Assembly: GCA_026686845.1 (NCBI GenBank)
Contig: JAIVEN010000026.1
Coordinates: 20,558,001-20,622,000 of the forward strand
From: Adenanthera pavonina
Lineage: Eukaryota > Streptophyta > Magnoliopsida > Fabales > Fabaceae
Direction of reading: 5' to 3'
Length of the DNA stretch: 64,000 bases
Positions 1 through 11,119 of this stretch are shown piece by piece. How positions within the stretch are numbered: position 1 is the stretch's first letter; every line of letters starts with the position of its first letter. The notes under the pieces are model-generated. The model searched no databases and was not told the origin of the DNA. It saw only the letters and a list, made by a program, of their open reading frames with translations. The position numbers were made by a program, and so were the translations under genes.

Positions 1-2732
1 GTTATTTTAGACCGCAAGAAAAGGCAGTACTGATTCAAGGACAATGATTGGACCTTTCTAAAATATATTTTGGGTCAAGATAATATTTTGCATTAAAAGT
101 AATTATTGGATAATCCTGTACCAATTTAATGACAATTTTGGCAAAAATACTCAATCGGTACGGGTAAATTTAATTGGTAAAGAGTATTTTGATCTTTTAA
201 AGTTATTAAAGTAATTTTTGACCAAAAATAAGCTCAAGACATGTCTGGAAACTGATCAAGGACACCAAGGGAATTTCTTGAAAAGCTTTAATGAAAAGTA
301 GCCAATATTAGTTAAAAATAATTACTATGGTTAACTTTATTACATATCTTTCTTAATTACCTTGGGTTAGCCATTTGGACATCATCTTCTTGCCTCATAC
401 GAGTATGGACCAGCAACTTAAAGGGAGAAGAAGTCATGGAAACAAGGAGAAAAATAGAGAAGGCAAGAAGCAAAGCTTGATTCTCAAATTTCCAAGGTAA
501 TATTCTATGATCATTTTCTTGTATATCCAAGTGTTTGTGATGGTTTTTATGGATTATTTCTCTCTATTTTACCTCTGAAAATTTCTGCCTAGAGAGAGAG
601 AGGAGAGAGAAAGTGAAGCCATGGAAAAACCAAATCATAAAAAAGGATGTATAGGTCTTAAGTAACAAGATTATGCCATTAGATTACAAATTAATCGAGT
701 AGATATGTTTCTACAAATTTATGAAATTTTCTGCCTATTTAGGGTTTGAAAATAAAAGAGAATTTCATGATTTTGACCCCAAAAATGGATTCCTTGGGTC
801 CAAAATAGGCAGATACAAGTATGTTGTACAAGAAAAGCTCAAGGGAAAACAAAATGGAATTTTTAAGAGACGGAAGGTGTTTTTAAACCATAAAATGATG
901 GGAAAGCATGAGTTTTTGTTAAAAGGAAACAAGTTTGGTATCATTTGAGTAAGTTTTGAGAAACACTCATTTTTTCTCCTTTATGGTTGATTTTCAGCCA
1001 GACCGAAAGTGGTTTTTAGAGTGGAAATTTCATTAATTTGATACAAAAAATGGATTTTCCATGGCCAAAAACCTTAAGAACAAGTATATGCTTCATGGTA
1101 TAAGCTAGGATAAACAACTTGGATAATTAAGGGTTTTAAGAGTTTCATTTGAGCCATATGTGTTATAGTATGGAATCAATGGTTTGAGCCATTGTTCAAT
1201 GTTGTCTAGGGACTTGAGGAAGTTGGAGGAAGCTTGTGCAACCATTGAAAGCATAGAGTATAGCCAAGGGAAGTCACTAAGGTAGTTAAGTCCATTTATT
1301 GCTTTATGTTCTTTCACTATGTTCATAAGATGTTTATATGATAAATTATGATGAATTTGTGCTGCCACATTGTATATTGTGTTTTTGATTCGTTTGGCTA
1401 TAATATGATGGGTTTTAATCCTCGAGACGTCCATTTTCTAAGTCGTTATGCTGCCGAAATTTTTATGACCAATGTGGTATTTTGTTGTTCAAATGTGATT
1501 TAATCTATGAAATGAATGTCATAATGCTTTGAATGTGACTTGCTATTGAGATTGCCCCCAATCTCACCTCCCCAAGTATCCCAAATGACTAGGCATAAGC
1601 TATGGCAAAGGAGTCCAAAGAAAAGGCAAGAAGAATGAAGAAGTTTATGAAGCATGCTTTGTTTAGAAAGTTATGGCACTCTAATATTTATCAATTTGTA
1701 TAAAGTAATATGTGCCTTTGTAAGGCTATGCTTTTCTGCCATTATGTTTATGTAAGTTTATTGCAATGTATGGTTATAGCATGAACAAGTTTGAGCAAAG
1801 TATGTGATGCATATGAATGTTTTTGTCATGATATGATGAAAGCTGGCTATTCTGAACATGTCCTGGTCATACACTTATAGTTTATTCTAAATGTAATGTA
1901 ACCTATGAGTTTCATATAGTTTTGAAAACTAGACACTAAGGGATTTCCAACAAGCCAAAGAACACCTAAATTGGGCATGTGTACGATTTATAGTGTATTT
2001 TTAAAGTTGAGAGTCAAAACTGGACAGTAAAGTAAAAGCTACAAATTTCACTGTAAGTATCACTTAATTTGAAAGGAAATAAAAAATGGTACTAAGCTCC
2101 AAAAATTCAGTGGTTTACATGTGTGAAACAAACTATGTTTTAAGTTCAACATGCCACTAGTTTGAGTTCAATTGGAGCTGTACAATAAGAGATATACATG
2201 TTTCTCTAAAACTATTCTAGTAAGTGTGAGGTTCTAACCCTTAGTAATTTAAGTTGAAATCATGCCCTACACAAGTTAAATAAATATATGAGAAAAATAT
2301 GGATCAAATTATACATATAGAGCTTTCCAATGGCATAATAATTCATGATTTGGCTCAGTATAGAGTTAGATATGAATTTTTAAAGTCATAGCCAAAATCC
2401 TAGAAAAAAAAAAATGACCATTTGAATAGTAGAAGTTTAAGTATTAAACTATATCAATTGGTGAATTCAAATACAAGTTTCATATTTTTCCTTCTATAGA
2501 ATATTTCTAGCTTCATTTAGAAACTTGAATCACATTAACACCATTTTTTTGGAATTAGTTATGATTTTTTAAAATTCAGCCAGAAAAACGGATAATAATT
2601 GAACAGTAAATTTCGAAAAATTTTATTTTTCAGATTTAATTCCTTTAATGATTCAAGATTCTAAAATGGCTTAGTTGGACATTAGAAATGTTATACTACT
2701 TGGGAAAATGCATGATAAAGTAAGGTGTTACA
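1..2732 (+). mobile_element. Gypsy (Tekay/Del-type) LTR copy A, 3' part
   Basis: This is the right-hand part of a long gypsy LTR; its start lies outside the window. It aligns by eye with the equivalent parts of complete copies J (35402-38903), E and L: the block with GGCAGTACTGATTCAAGGAC near the start, the GA-rich leader near 590-612, the hairpin at 1547-1566 and the end AAGGTGTTACA. It holds no gag or pol sequence and ends directly against an env-like ORF that is open from the first base after it, so it is probably a solo LTR inserted in that ORF. The left target-site copy is out of view. The short ORFs inside are not conserved between copies and are not called as genes. Confidence 0.8.
1547..1566 (+). 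other. LTR hairpin (copy A)
   Basis: Inverted repeat TGAGATTG - CCCC - CAATCTCA, an 8-bp perfect stem. It is one member of a hairpin found at the matching place in eleven gypsy LTR copies here, with paired changes in the stem. Confidence 0.7.
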
Positions 2733-3690
2733 ACAATAACTAGTGACCTGTATGATAGTCTATCTACCCTTATGCTGAGCATCAAAGAAGAGCAAAATGT
2801 GAAGTTTGCTCACCTGCCGGATCATATCACACAATTGGCCAAGAACATGAAAGTGATTGCTGATGCATATGAAGAAATTAGAAGTGCTATTCCTTCCACA
2901 TTAGCTCCACCTCAACCTGGACCCTCTGATCCTACAAAATTTGCCTTTCCTGAACCTTTAAGTCCCTTCATGCTAGAATCTCCTGAGCCTACTGCTGAAA
3001 CTGTTGCTGCTGAGGCTACTGGCACTATGGCCACCCCACAGGCTTCCAAAAATGAGACAAGCCCTGGTCCACCCTTGGACTATGCCATAGAGAAAGAGGA
3101 ACCTCAGGTAGAAGGCCCTTACGAGCCTATGATGGAGAATGTTGCTCAGAAATCAATTCTGTCATCTAAAGAATCTAAGCACATGGAGAAATTAGTAGCA
3201 GCCATCACCTTTACACCAATCATTCAGGCTTCACTTAATGAGGAAAGAAGCCTAGTTCCTTACGTAGATGCTGCTCCCATTACACATAATGCAATTGTAA
3301 AAGCTCAAAAGAAAGGCTTGATGAAATGTTTTCTCTTCCTGCACCACAATCTTCCTCTCCAAAGCTTAGTCTCTCTATAACACATAGGGCCAGATTAGCC
3401 AATCTTCAGAGGGAAGTTCAGGACAAAATCTCAGATTTTGAGGAAGATCTCCCTGAAACACCACCATCAGTACCTCTTCCTCAGATGCCCTCCTCTATGC
3501 TATTTATCCCTATCCCTCTTCATGCTATTCCAGTATCAGAAATTCCTCCTCTATTTTACATGTACCAGCACCTAATGATGCCAAAAAGGGGGAGAAGAAT
3601 GCTGAGCAAACTAGGAAGCCTGGAAGGTCTGAAGCTGGGCAATTAAGCAAAGGCAAAATGAAGATCAAGCTCAAGTCCAAGAAGAAGTGA
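2733..3690 (+). pseudogene. SIRE-type env-like ORF, C-terminal part
   Basis: Open from the LTR A junction (TITSDLYDSLSTL upstream of the Met at 2772). The first 200 or so residues read in one frame: a short helical start (HITQLAKNMKVIADAYEEIR), then a long Pro/Glu/Thr/Ala-rich stretch. A frameshift near 3330 moves to a second frame (helix-like ANLQREVQDKISDFEEDLPE) and another near 3560 to a third, which ends in a lysine-rich tail (KMKIKLKSKKK) and stop at 3688-3690. Its place, between pol and the polypurine tract of a copia element, is that of the extra 'env-like' ORF of SIRE/Maximus elements; its function there is unproven. I see no clear membrane segment. The N-terminal part of a related ORF is seen in element N at 63621-64000. 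Confidence 0.65.
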
Positions 3691-3939
3691 TTGCTAGATC
3701 CTTAGGGCTTTTTGCCTCTAGTTGTATTGAAATAATAATCTTGCTTTTAAAATATTTTTCTTCTGTACTCGTTCAATCAATGTACTGAACTTTGAATGAA
3801 TACAATGTGATTACATATTTTCCTTTTGCTCCTCTATACGTGATGTACCTATCTTTAAAATTTAATGCATATATTGAGGGGGAGCTCTTAGAAGCAAACC
3901 CAAGTACTAATCCAGTTTGCAAGTTGTTTTGTCATCATT

Positions 3940-3953
3940 AGAAAGGGGGAGAA
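3940..3953 (+). other. Polypurine tract of SIRE element
   Basis: AGAAAGGGGGAGAA lies immediately before the TG of LTR O. A purine run in this place primes plus-strand DNA synthesis in LTR retrotransposons. Confidence 0.8.
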
Positions 3954-5675
3954 TGTTGAATCAAGTGTTTTGATGATTTTAAACAACTAGAGCTTGGAAG
4001 GATAATATCAAAGGAGTATAAGAATAGACAAATGAAGAAATCCAAGAAGCAATATGTGAAGAATTAGACATTAGGATTTCACACAATGTGCACAAGGGTA
4101 AAAGGCTTTGATCTTCACTTGTTCAAACTCCCGTTGCATTTAAATATGTTTTTTTCACGTTATCCTATGTTAACATATGTTAGATTTGAAAAACACTGAC
4201 CAACAAACGAACTTTGAACTAATAAACCTTACATATTTTGTTTAAAATTTGAACTTTACTGACTGAAATTCGATTCACACAATGTACACAAGGCTAACAA
4301 GCTTTGATCTTCACTTGTTCAAACTCCCACTACATTTAAATATGTGTTTTTCACATTATCCTATGTTTACATATGTTAGATTTGAAAAATACTGACCAAC
4401 AGACAAACTTTGAACTAATAAACCTTATATATTTTGTTTAAAATTCGAACTATGTTGACTAAAATTCGAAGTTCCAAATATATCACCTCTGACTGACTAA
4501 TTTCGGGTATTAAAATTTGAATTTCAAGTCAAGGATAATTAGTGGAAAGTGCAAAATTTTCTGAAGTCATGACAACATTCGTCTAATATTGAAATGGAAA
4601 AAGAGTTTAAAAACAGTCCATCTAACAGATGAATTTTGAATCTCAAAATTTGAATTTTAAAGTGAAGACTTATAAGTCTGCTCAAAGGTGTCTCTGGCAA
4701 ACGAATTTTGAAAGAGCAAAATTCAAATTTTGAATGGTAGAACTCTTGTGTCATGTTAAACTAAGGTTCGATAGACGAATTTTGCCCCTCTGAACTTTGA
4801 ATTTTGAGAGCACTGCAGAAGCATGAGACAAATATTTATATCCAGCAGATGCACTTTGGATATAAAAATTCATATGTTTTAACATAGGATATATTTGACA
4901 AAATCAAAATTCAAATTTCACTTTTGAATAGATGAATTTTGGAAATTCAACGTTAAAGACTTTAGCATGTGGTCTTTGCAAAATTCGTCTGTTGGCACCC
5001 AAAATTTTAATTTTAGTGTGTTAGACGCATTAAATGCGATTAGTGACCAGATAGTTTTGCAGAGTAACCATTGGGTAACGTCTCTAACGACTAGATCTTG
5101 TGTCTAACTACTAGTTAAGACACAAATCTATAAATAGAACTTTATTTGAAGTTGTGGGTAACAAATCTATACTATAAATACCAAAATTCTAGTAAAATGT
5201 TTAGTCAAAGCCTTTTACTCTCTCATACTTCATTTACTACACTTCAACTATATCATTTACTCTATATTAAAGAGTTTTCATTCTATACAAAATTTTTTCT
5301 TCATCTGAAAGAAGGATATTCTTGTGAGGGGTTATCACAAGGGATTTGGGAAACACTTTGTAAGAGTGTAGAGTGTAAATTTGAAAGCTCTTAGAACAGA
5401 GCATCAGCTTGTACTGTGGCATTACAAGGAGCCCATTAAATCCTTGCAAGATAGTGAAAAATTTCAAGTGGTGGCTTAAGGACTAGACGTAGGTCAAGTG
5501 GTTAGACCGAACTAGGATAAATTTCTGTGTCCTTTCATCTCTTACCTTACATTTGCTATATTGCTCTATACTCTATTTTTTGTAAAATCTCTACTATCTC
5601 TACTCTATCACATTTTTGTAGAAAAATTTTGAACTTTCCAATTCACCCCCTCTTGGGAAGCCAGCAAACCTAACA
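3954..5675 (+). mobile_element. SIRE/Maximus-type copia LTR (O)
   Basis: 1722-bp LTR starting TGTTGAATCAAG and ending CCTAACA. Its start, end and TATA region match LTR N (53252-54770) and solo LTR G (31970-33694, 1725 bp). It has a polypurine tract on its left and a tRNA-Met-type primer site on its right, so it sits between the 3' end of one internal region and the 5' start of another. The middle (about 4180-5010) carries many degenerate copies of the CAGACGAA / AAATTCGAATTT motifs. Confidence 0.9.
5128..5137 (+). promoter_or_regulatory. TATA box of LTR O
   Basis: CTATAAATAG about 1.17 kb into the LTR. The same element, with the same following bases (ACATC/ACTTCATTTGAA type), occurs in LTRs G, I and N, marking the likely U3/R boundary shortly downstream. 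Confidence 0.7.
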
Positions 5676-5677
5676 AG

Positions 5678-5690
5678 TGGTATCAAAGCC
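5678..5690 (+). other. Primer binding site (tRNA-iMet type)
   Basis: TGGTATCAAAGCC starts two bases after LTR O. It matches the usual plant initiator-tRNA-Met primer site TGGTATCAGAGC with one change. Confidence 0.85.
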
Positions 5691-5730
5691 TGAACTCCCA
5701 ACCGAAGGATCCAACCATCCGGGAGAATAC

Positions 5731-6013
5731 ATGGTTGGCTTTGGAGAGAATATCCTACCTGAAGGAAACAACACCAACAAACCTCCAGGTTTCAGTGGAG
5801 AACACTATTAATACTAGAAGATGAGGATGCAGATCTCTCTCCAGTCCATTGACTTAGATATCTGGTCTGTTATCCAGAAAGGAGACTTTGTTCCAATGAA
5901 GCTGCAAGATGATGGCAAGTACAAGGAAAAGCTAGAGGAGGAATGGAATGATAAAGATAAAAGAAGAGCTCTGCTAAACTACAAAGCTAAACACTGCTTG
6001 GTTAGTGCACTCA
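5731..6013 (+). pseudogene. SIRE-type gag, N-terminal fragment
   Basis: Starts with ATG 41 bp after the primer site and reads MVGFGENILPEGNN..., closely parallel to the gag start of element N at 54826. The segment PPGFSGEHY is the conserved copia gag start; the following TGG codon seen in N is a stop (TAG) here, with a further stop two codons before it. The frame then runs on through an acidic/basic region (KLEEEWNDKDKRRALLNYKAKH) to LVSALN, where homology with gag ends and gypsy LTR sequence in the opposite orientation begins. It is a truncated, dead copy. Confidence 0.85.
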
Positions 6014-6014
6014 A

Positions 6015-6175
6015 CCATATTTCCCATGCATTAGACCTCATTAGGTTCAATTTTACCATATTTAGAAGTTTGAAGCACATAAGAATTAAAAAAAAATTTA
6101 ACCTTTTGGTGGTACTATTTATTTGGTAATATTATTTTATCAACCAAACTTTGGAAAATTATAACTAATTCTATA
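6015..6175 (-). mobile_element. Fragment of gypsy element 3 LTR (3' LTR side)
   Basis: About 160 bp aligning with 6460-6630 of the element 3 LTR (shared TTAGACCTCATTAGGTTC, then the CACATAA, TTTTAACCAAC and ATAACTAATTCTATA blocks). The first 20 or so bases of the LTR are missing and the rest of the LTR is absent, so both sides are deletion junctions: SIRE gag on the left, element 3 leader on the right. Confidence 0.75.
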
Positions 6176-6180
6176 TCAAC

Positions 6181-6306
6181 ATTTGGCGCATCTAAACTTT
6201 CTGGTAACTTGTTAAAGCCAATACTTTCACTATTCTTTTCCATCTCTGATTTAGGGATCATCCCTTTCTTATGGTCAGGATCCTAGCTATTGTTTGAAGA
6301 AAACAT
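6181..6306 (-). pseudogene. Fragment of the extra leader ORF (ORF0) of gypsy element 3
   Basis: Minus-strand ATG at 6306 opens a frame of about 42 codons, with one TAG at codon 8, ending at the deletion junction near 6176. It begins MFSSNNS*DPDHKKG and includes KNSESIGFNK. Element 2 has, at the same distance from its primer site, an ORF starting MLSLGHSRDSDH with GESIGSNN further on. The shared spacing of M-S...S-D-DH and E-SIG-N suggests these are the same leader ORF in two diverged elements. Function unknown. Confidence 0.55.
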
Positions 6307-6423
6307 CTTTTCTATCTTTATTGCACAATAGCAAAGTCTAGTGAGCCAATCTACTGTAAATGAATAAATTTAATTAACTATTATTCCTTTCTTAAAAATT
6401 CACAACTGTCTTTGCCTAAATCT

Positions 6424-6437
6424 TTACTTTGATAACA
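6424..6437 (-). other. Primer binding site of gypsy element 3 (degenerate)
   Basis: On the minus strand this reads TGTTATCAAAGTAA, a decayed form of TGGTATCAGAGC, six bases from the inner end of the right LTR. Element 2 has the parallel sequence TGTATCAGAACCAA in the same context (CTAAATCTTT shared on the plus strand). Confidence 0.6.
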
Positions 6438-6791
6438 AAAAAATGTAACGCCTTACTTTATCACCATATTTTCCTTGCTTTAGACCTCATTAGGTTCCAT
6501 TTTATGATATTTAGAAGCTTGGATCACATAAAAATTTAAAAAAAATTTAAACTTTCGGTGGCACTATTCATTTGATAATATCATTTTACCAACCGAATTT
6601 TAAAAAAGTATAACTAATTCTATAAAAATTTTATGGAAGTAATTCAACTCTCTAAAAATATATTAAAATATTCTTTACATGGAAAAATATGAAACAGTAG
6701 TTTTAATATGTTAATTCATACAGTATTTAGCACGAAAATCACTGTTCATTTGGTCAATTCTAGTTTTTTCAAGTTTTCTACCTTAAATTTT

Positions 6792-6863
6792 AAAATTCAT
6801 TATTCATTACACATTGGACACTTATCCAAAATTCATTATTCATTACACATTGGACACTTATCC
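6792..6863. repeat. Perfect 36-bp tandem duplication
   Basis: Two identical 36-bp units (6792-6827 and 6828-6863) beginning AAAATTCATTATTCATTAC and ending GGACACTTATCC. The other gypsy LTRs here show one copy at most, so this is a recent local slippage in the element 3 LTR. Confidence 0.95.
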
Positions 6864-8597
6864 AGGTTTACTAACTGATGCTTAGATTGGACCGTTTCAT
6901 GCATAACTTTACAAAACAATTTATATAACATGTATACATACTTAAAACTTGTCCAAACTAAATACCAAACATCTCAACCCACTTAGAGGCACATAATAAC
7001 ATGAAAGTTCAACCTCATATATTCATATACAATTTTATATAAAATAGCAAAGAGACATAAAACAATTCCAAATAAAACTTTGATCATCACAATCCTTCTT
7101 CTTTGCTCATTATCTTCCTTGCTTCATTGCCATATCTTGAGCCTATTATGTTAGTATTTAGAAGGGTGAGATTTTGAAAATCCTAATAGCTAGTCACATC
7201 TCACATATTTACATTATCATGCATGTTATAAAAACCTCATAAACATCATAAAAATCATATCAAGACATAAATCACCATATTATTTATAAAAATTTTGACA
7301 GCATAATAGCTTAGAAAATGGATATCTCAAGGAAAACCCTCTTATAAAAACAGCCAAAGCCAATCTCAATCATCATAACAATAATATGGCAAGTCACCAT
7401 TCACAATAAAATATAGCAAGATAATAAAATGCAAGAAAATGTAACTATGCTACCTTTGTGAAATGCTTAGCCTTTTCTTCTTGATTTCAATCCTTCCAAG
7501 GACTTCCTTGAGCTTTCTCAAACCTTAATACATACCAAACACTAACTAAATCTACTAGAACTAAGGGTTACTATAGAAAGTAACATTAAAACCCTAAAAT
7601 CTCACTTTGCTTATCTTAAGGTTTTTCTTGAAACCAAACCTTGTCTTCAAGGTTTTCTATGATGAGGAATTTATTTTTGGCTTCAAAACCATGAAAATCC
7701 AACTCCTTCCTACCCTATCCTACTGGCCGAAATCAGAGCATAGAAGGAAGGAATTGATTTTTCATTTTCTTGCTTCAAAACATACTAAAGCTTGTTTCTT
7801 TCACTTTATCTCATGCTTTCTCCAAGTTTCAAAGCATGAAGCACTTCCTTTCTTAACCCCATGTCAAGGCCAAAACTAGAGTACCATGAGGAAAGGGAAC
7901 TTAATAAAAAAAAACCCCAAACTACATAAAAACTTAAAGGAAATCACTAGAGGTTGAAATAAGATTTGCTTACCTTTTTCTTCTTTTTTTTCTTCTTCCT
8001 TTTTCTCCTCCTTGTCCTTCAAGTTTTCCCTTCCTTTCCTTGTTTTTGCAGCTACTCTCTTCACCTTCTCATAGGCCTTGCACATCCAAGAGGGAGTATA
8101 TTTATATAGAAATGTAATATCCCTATTTTTACGGAATACCATAAAATGCATGAAAAAATGGAAAAGGAAGTGAGATGGAAAAGTTGCATACTTGATCCCT
8201 AGATGAAACTAATTTCTCACAGTATTTTTAGAAAAAGTTATGTTTGATTCTTAATTAGAAAATTAGTTTTTTATAAAGTCCTAAGCAAAAATGAATTTCA
8301 AAACTTACCTCGGAAGGTATGCAATATACCCCTTAAATGGAAGCTCGTCACGAGCTGAGCATAATGGTATAACTATTGTGTCGCCTGGAGGTTTAGATTG
8401 AGAGATAGACTAATTTAAAAGTTAATGTGAATAGTGCATGAAGAAATATTGAAAATTGATCTTTGGGAAAAATTACAAAAAATTACCCAAAAGAATTGAT
8501 AATTATTTTTTGACTTGATTCAGAGGTAGAAAGGTCATTTCCTAGATTATAAGTAAAATGTGAAAAAATTAAAGCCCCAGGGAAAAATTGCTGATAT

Positions 8598-11071
8598 TGT
8601 AACACCCTACCTCCAAACACCTCTAAACTCGCCCACAATCTTCAAAATCCAACCAAACACAATCCCAAAATCTCAAAATAACTTCTCAAAACTTCAGAGC
8701 AATGGAAACAAGCCAAACAACATCAAAATCTGAGCAGGGGCGGCGACTGCTACAATATCGCCATGGCTCCAGACCTCCCCTATTTTTCACCCACCACTAG
8801 ACTCTCTAGCGCCGCAACCTACTTACTGGCACTGCGGTGCCCCAGGCTGGTTTCCACACCAGCAAAAATCCAACACCGGGGCGAACTTCAGACGTGCATA
8901 ACTTTATGCTCCGACCTTCGATTGATCTGATTTCAACTCCTACAAGTTAATCTAGTCCCAATCTATCTATAGACACCACTTTCACTTCAATCCAACTTCG
9001 TATGGAGATTCTGGACACCTGCCACCATTTTGGTCACTTTTTGACCAAAACTCATAACTCAACTCTCATTTACCACTAAAGGCAATTCAACCACTCGGGA
9101 CCATTCAAATAGGTCCAAAGTCACTCAAACAACTTGTTTAAAGAGGTTTCACCTCAAAGGAACAGTTCCTCTGAGATTTGACCCACTTGAACCCTATTTG
9201 ACAAATTGGGCTACTTGCCCCAAAACACACCAACAAGGCCCAAACACCCTTGGGGCTCATAATTACTACCACACAGACTTCTCAACATCCCAAATTACAC
9301 ATACACCACCATCCAGCATACACAACACATACAACATAATTCCACATACATATCATACATTCATTACAAAACCTTATATCCTACTTGGCACAAGATACAT
9401 ATCCCAAAAATACACACAAACTACATAGACCTAGTATTCCCATGTCCAAAGCTTCTCCCTTGCCTTCTCTGGACTAGTGCCAAAATCGTCACCTGAAAGG
9501 TTAGTTTATAGGATAGGGGTGTGAGACAATGTCTCAGTAACCGGGAATAACCACACACATATATATACATATATCTCACACAATACATGAATGCAATGTA
9601 AAATGAATGGAATGCATGTCTCCCTTACACACAGCTAGAACCACGGGCTATCGTCATAACATGACATTTCGTATAGGTAATTCCCTTCCAACAGTCGGTG
9701 AAGACTGATTATGGGACATCACCAGGCTCACCTCCTATTAGTTCACCCAGCCAAAGGTAACACTAATGTTCAGACCGTGGCTCTCCTTCCCTTGGACCAT
9801 CACGAAATGATGGTGATTTAGGGAAGGTACAATCCACTGCGCACCTTTCCCCTCCTGGCCATAGAAGGAGATTTAGCTGTAGGGATCCCATCCTTATCCT
9901 CCCTAACATATATCTTCCATCCTTATCCTCCCTAACATATATATCATCATATATCATATTGTCATCATATCATCACCACCCAATTCGCTATATATCACAA
10001 TCTCACATTGCCATGTGGTGATACTCATATCATCATATAATCATCATCATCATATGTCATAATGTCATGCATGCATCATGTCATGTCACAATAACATTAT
10101 CATCTCTAATCATCATCATAATCATCATTTAGCTGTGTGCATACCATGATATATAGAAAACAGTACACATAAACACATTAATATCGTAGTATGAAAGAAA
10201 CATGTATATATACACAAATATACGTACTATCATACAATACAAACAATACACTACAAACAAACACCCAATTACCTCAAGTGTCAATGCCACACATGTAGAT
10301 TCCACGAACTTCTCGAGTTGTCCAACACTCTTAAATCCCTCTAAAGCTACCAAACAAGCTTCACAATATCACAATTCCTCAATTAACCACATATACCAAT
10401 AAATCAAACATCACAATTCAACCACTTTAGCCTAACCCAAGATTCCAACACCTCTTTCATGCATCATTAAGCTCTTAGGAACCATTCAAACACTAAATAA
10501 TCCCATACACTTCAGATTCCCATTAGCCCTAACCAAAAACAACTTAGGGTTAATCTCAAATCATGCATAAACCCTTCAAAACTCACATCTAAGTAACAAA
10601 AACACTAAAACACACTTCCTTAATCCCATTTCATCCATTTCAATCGATGGATTCTATCTCAAACCAGAAATCCCAACACATAACTGAAAAATCCCAAGTT
10701 CAACAGAAGAAAATGGAGAGAGAATAGTAGGGATCACTTACTAACGTGAATCCAAGCTTCCAAGGTCCGAAAATTACTCCCAATGGCTAGAAAACTTGAA
10801 CCCTAGCACAGCTCCTCCATTCTTCTCCACTTTCCTTCTTTTCCTTCATGTCCAACTGAACGAAATGTTTCTGATTTAAACCAGAAACATGACTCCCGCC
10901 ATGGCTCCACCAGTTTTTAGCTAAAAAGAGCCACTAGAATTGGCTCTTGCTGCGTCTGCCCTGCTTCTTGCAATGACATGGAGCTCCTTTCTACCCCACT
11001 TGAACCTTCCTCCGTTTTGTTTTCTCTGGTTCTACACACAATGCCAAAACAAAGTCATGAAAGGTGTTACA
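8598..11071 (-). repeat. 3' LTR of gypsy element 1
   Basis: 2474 bp, plus-strand start TGTAACACCCTACC and end GGTGTTACA. It contains the hairpin at 9522, a duplicated CATCCTTATCCTCCCTAACA unit near 9888-9943 and ATC-rich microsatellite stretches at 9940-10130. The small ORFs inside are not conserved with the other LTR. Confidence 0.95.
9522..9536 (-). other. LTR hairpin (element 1, 3' LTR)
   Basis: TGAGAC - AAT - GTCTCA. It lies in the same context as the other LTR hairpins (minus-strand TACTGAGA before it, TCTCACACCCC after it) but with a different inner stem. Confidence 0.65.
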
Positions 11072-11084
11072 CTCTTCTCTCCTT
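11072..11084 (-). other. Polypurine tract of element 1
   Basis: Minus-strand AAGGAGAGAAGAG directly before the 3' LTR. Confidence 0.85.
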
Positions 11085-11119
11085 ATAAAAATTTCATCCT
11101 CAAAATTTCAACTCTTACC

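Noticed and set aside
2772..3380. Possible host proline-rich protein gene
   Set aside because: It is followed within 300 bp by a polypurine tract and a SIRE LTR, and frameshifts break it, so it is the env-like ORF of a copia element.
5678..5690. tRNA-like sequence
   Set aside because: Only the 3' terminal complement of initiator tRNA-Met is present; it is a primer site, not a tRNA gene. Same for 16357 and 43449.
9198..9428. Open frame in the LTR of element 1
   Set aside because: Not kept in the paired LTR at about 16956-17170; Thr/His/Tyr-rich composition is typical of AT-rich non-coding sequence.
10129..10402. Overlapping open frames on both strands in the 3' LTR of element 1
   Set aside because: LTR sequence; the frames are broken in the 5' LTR.
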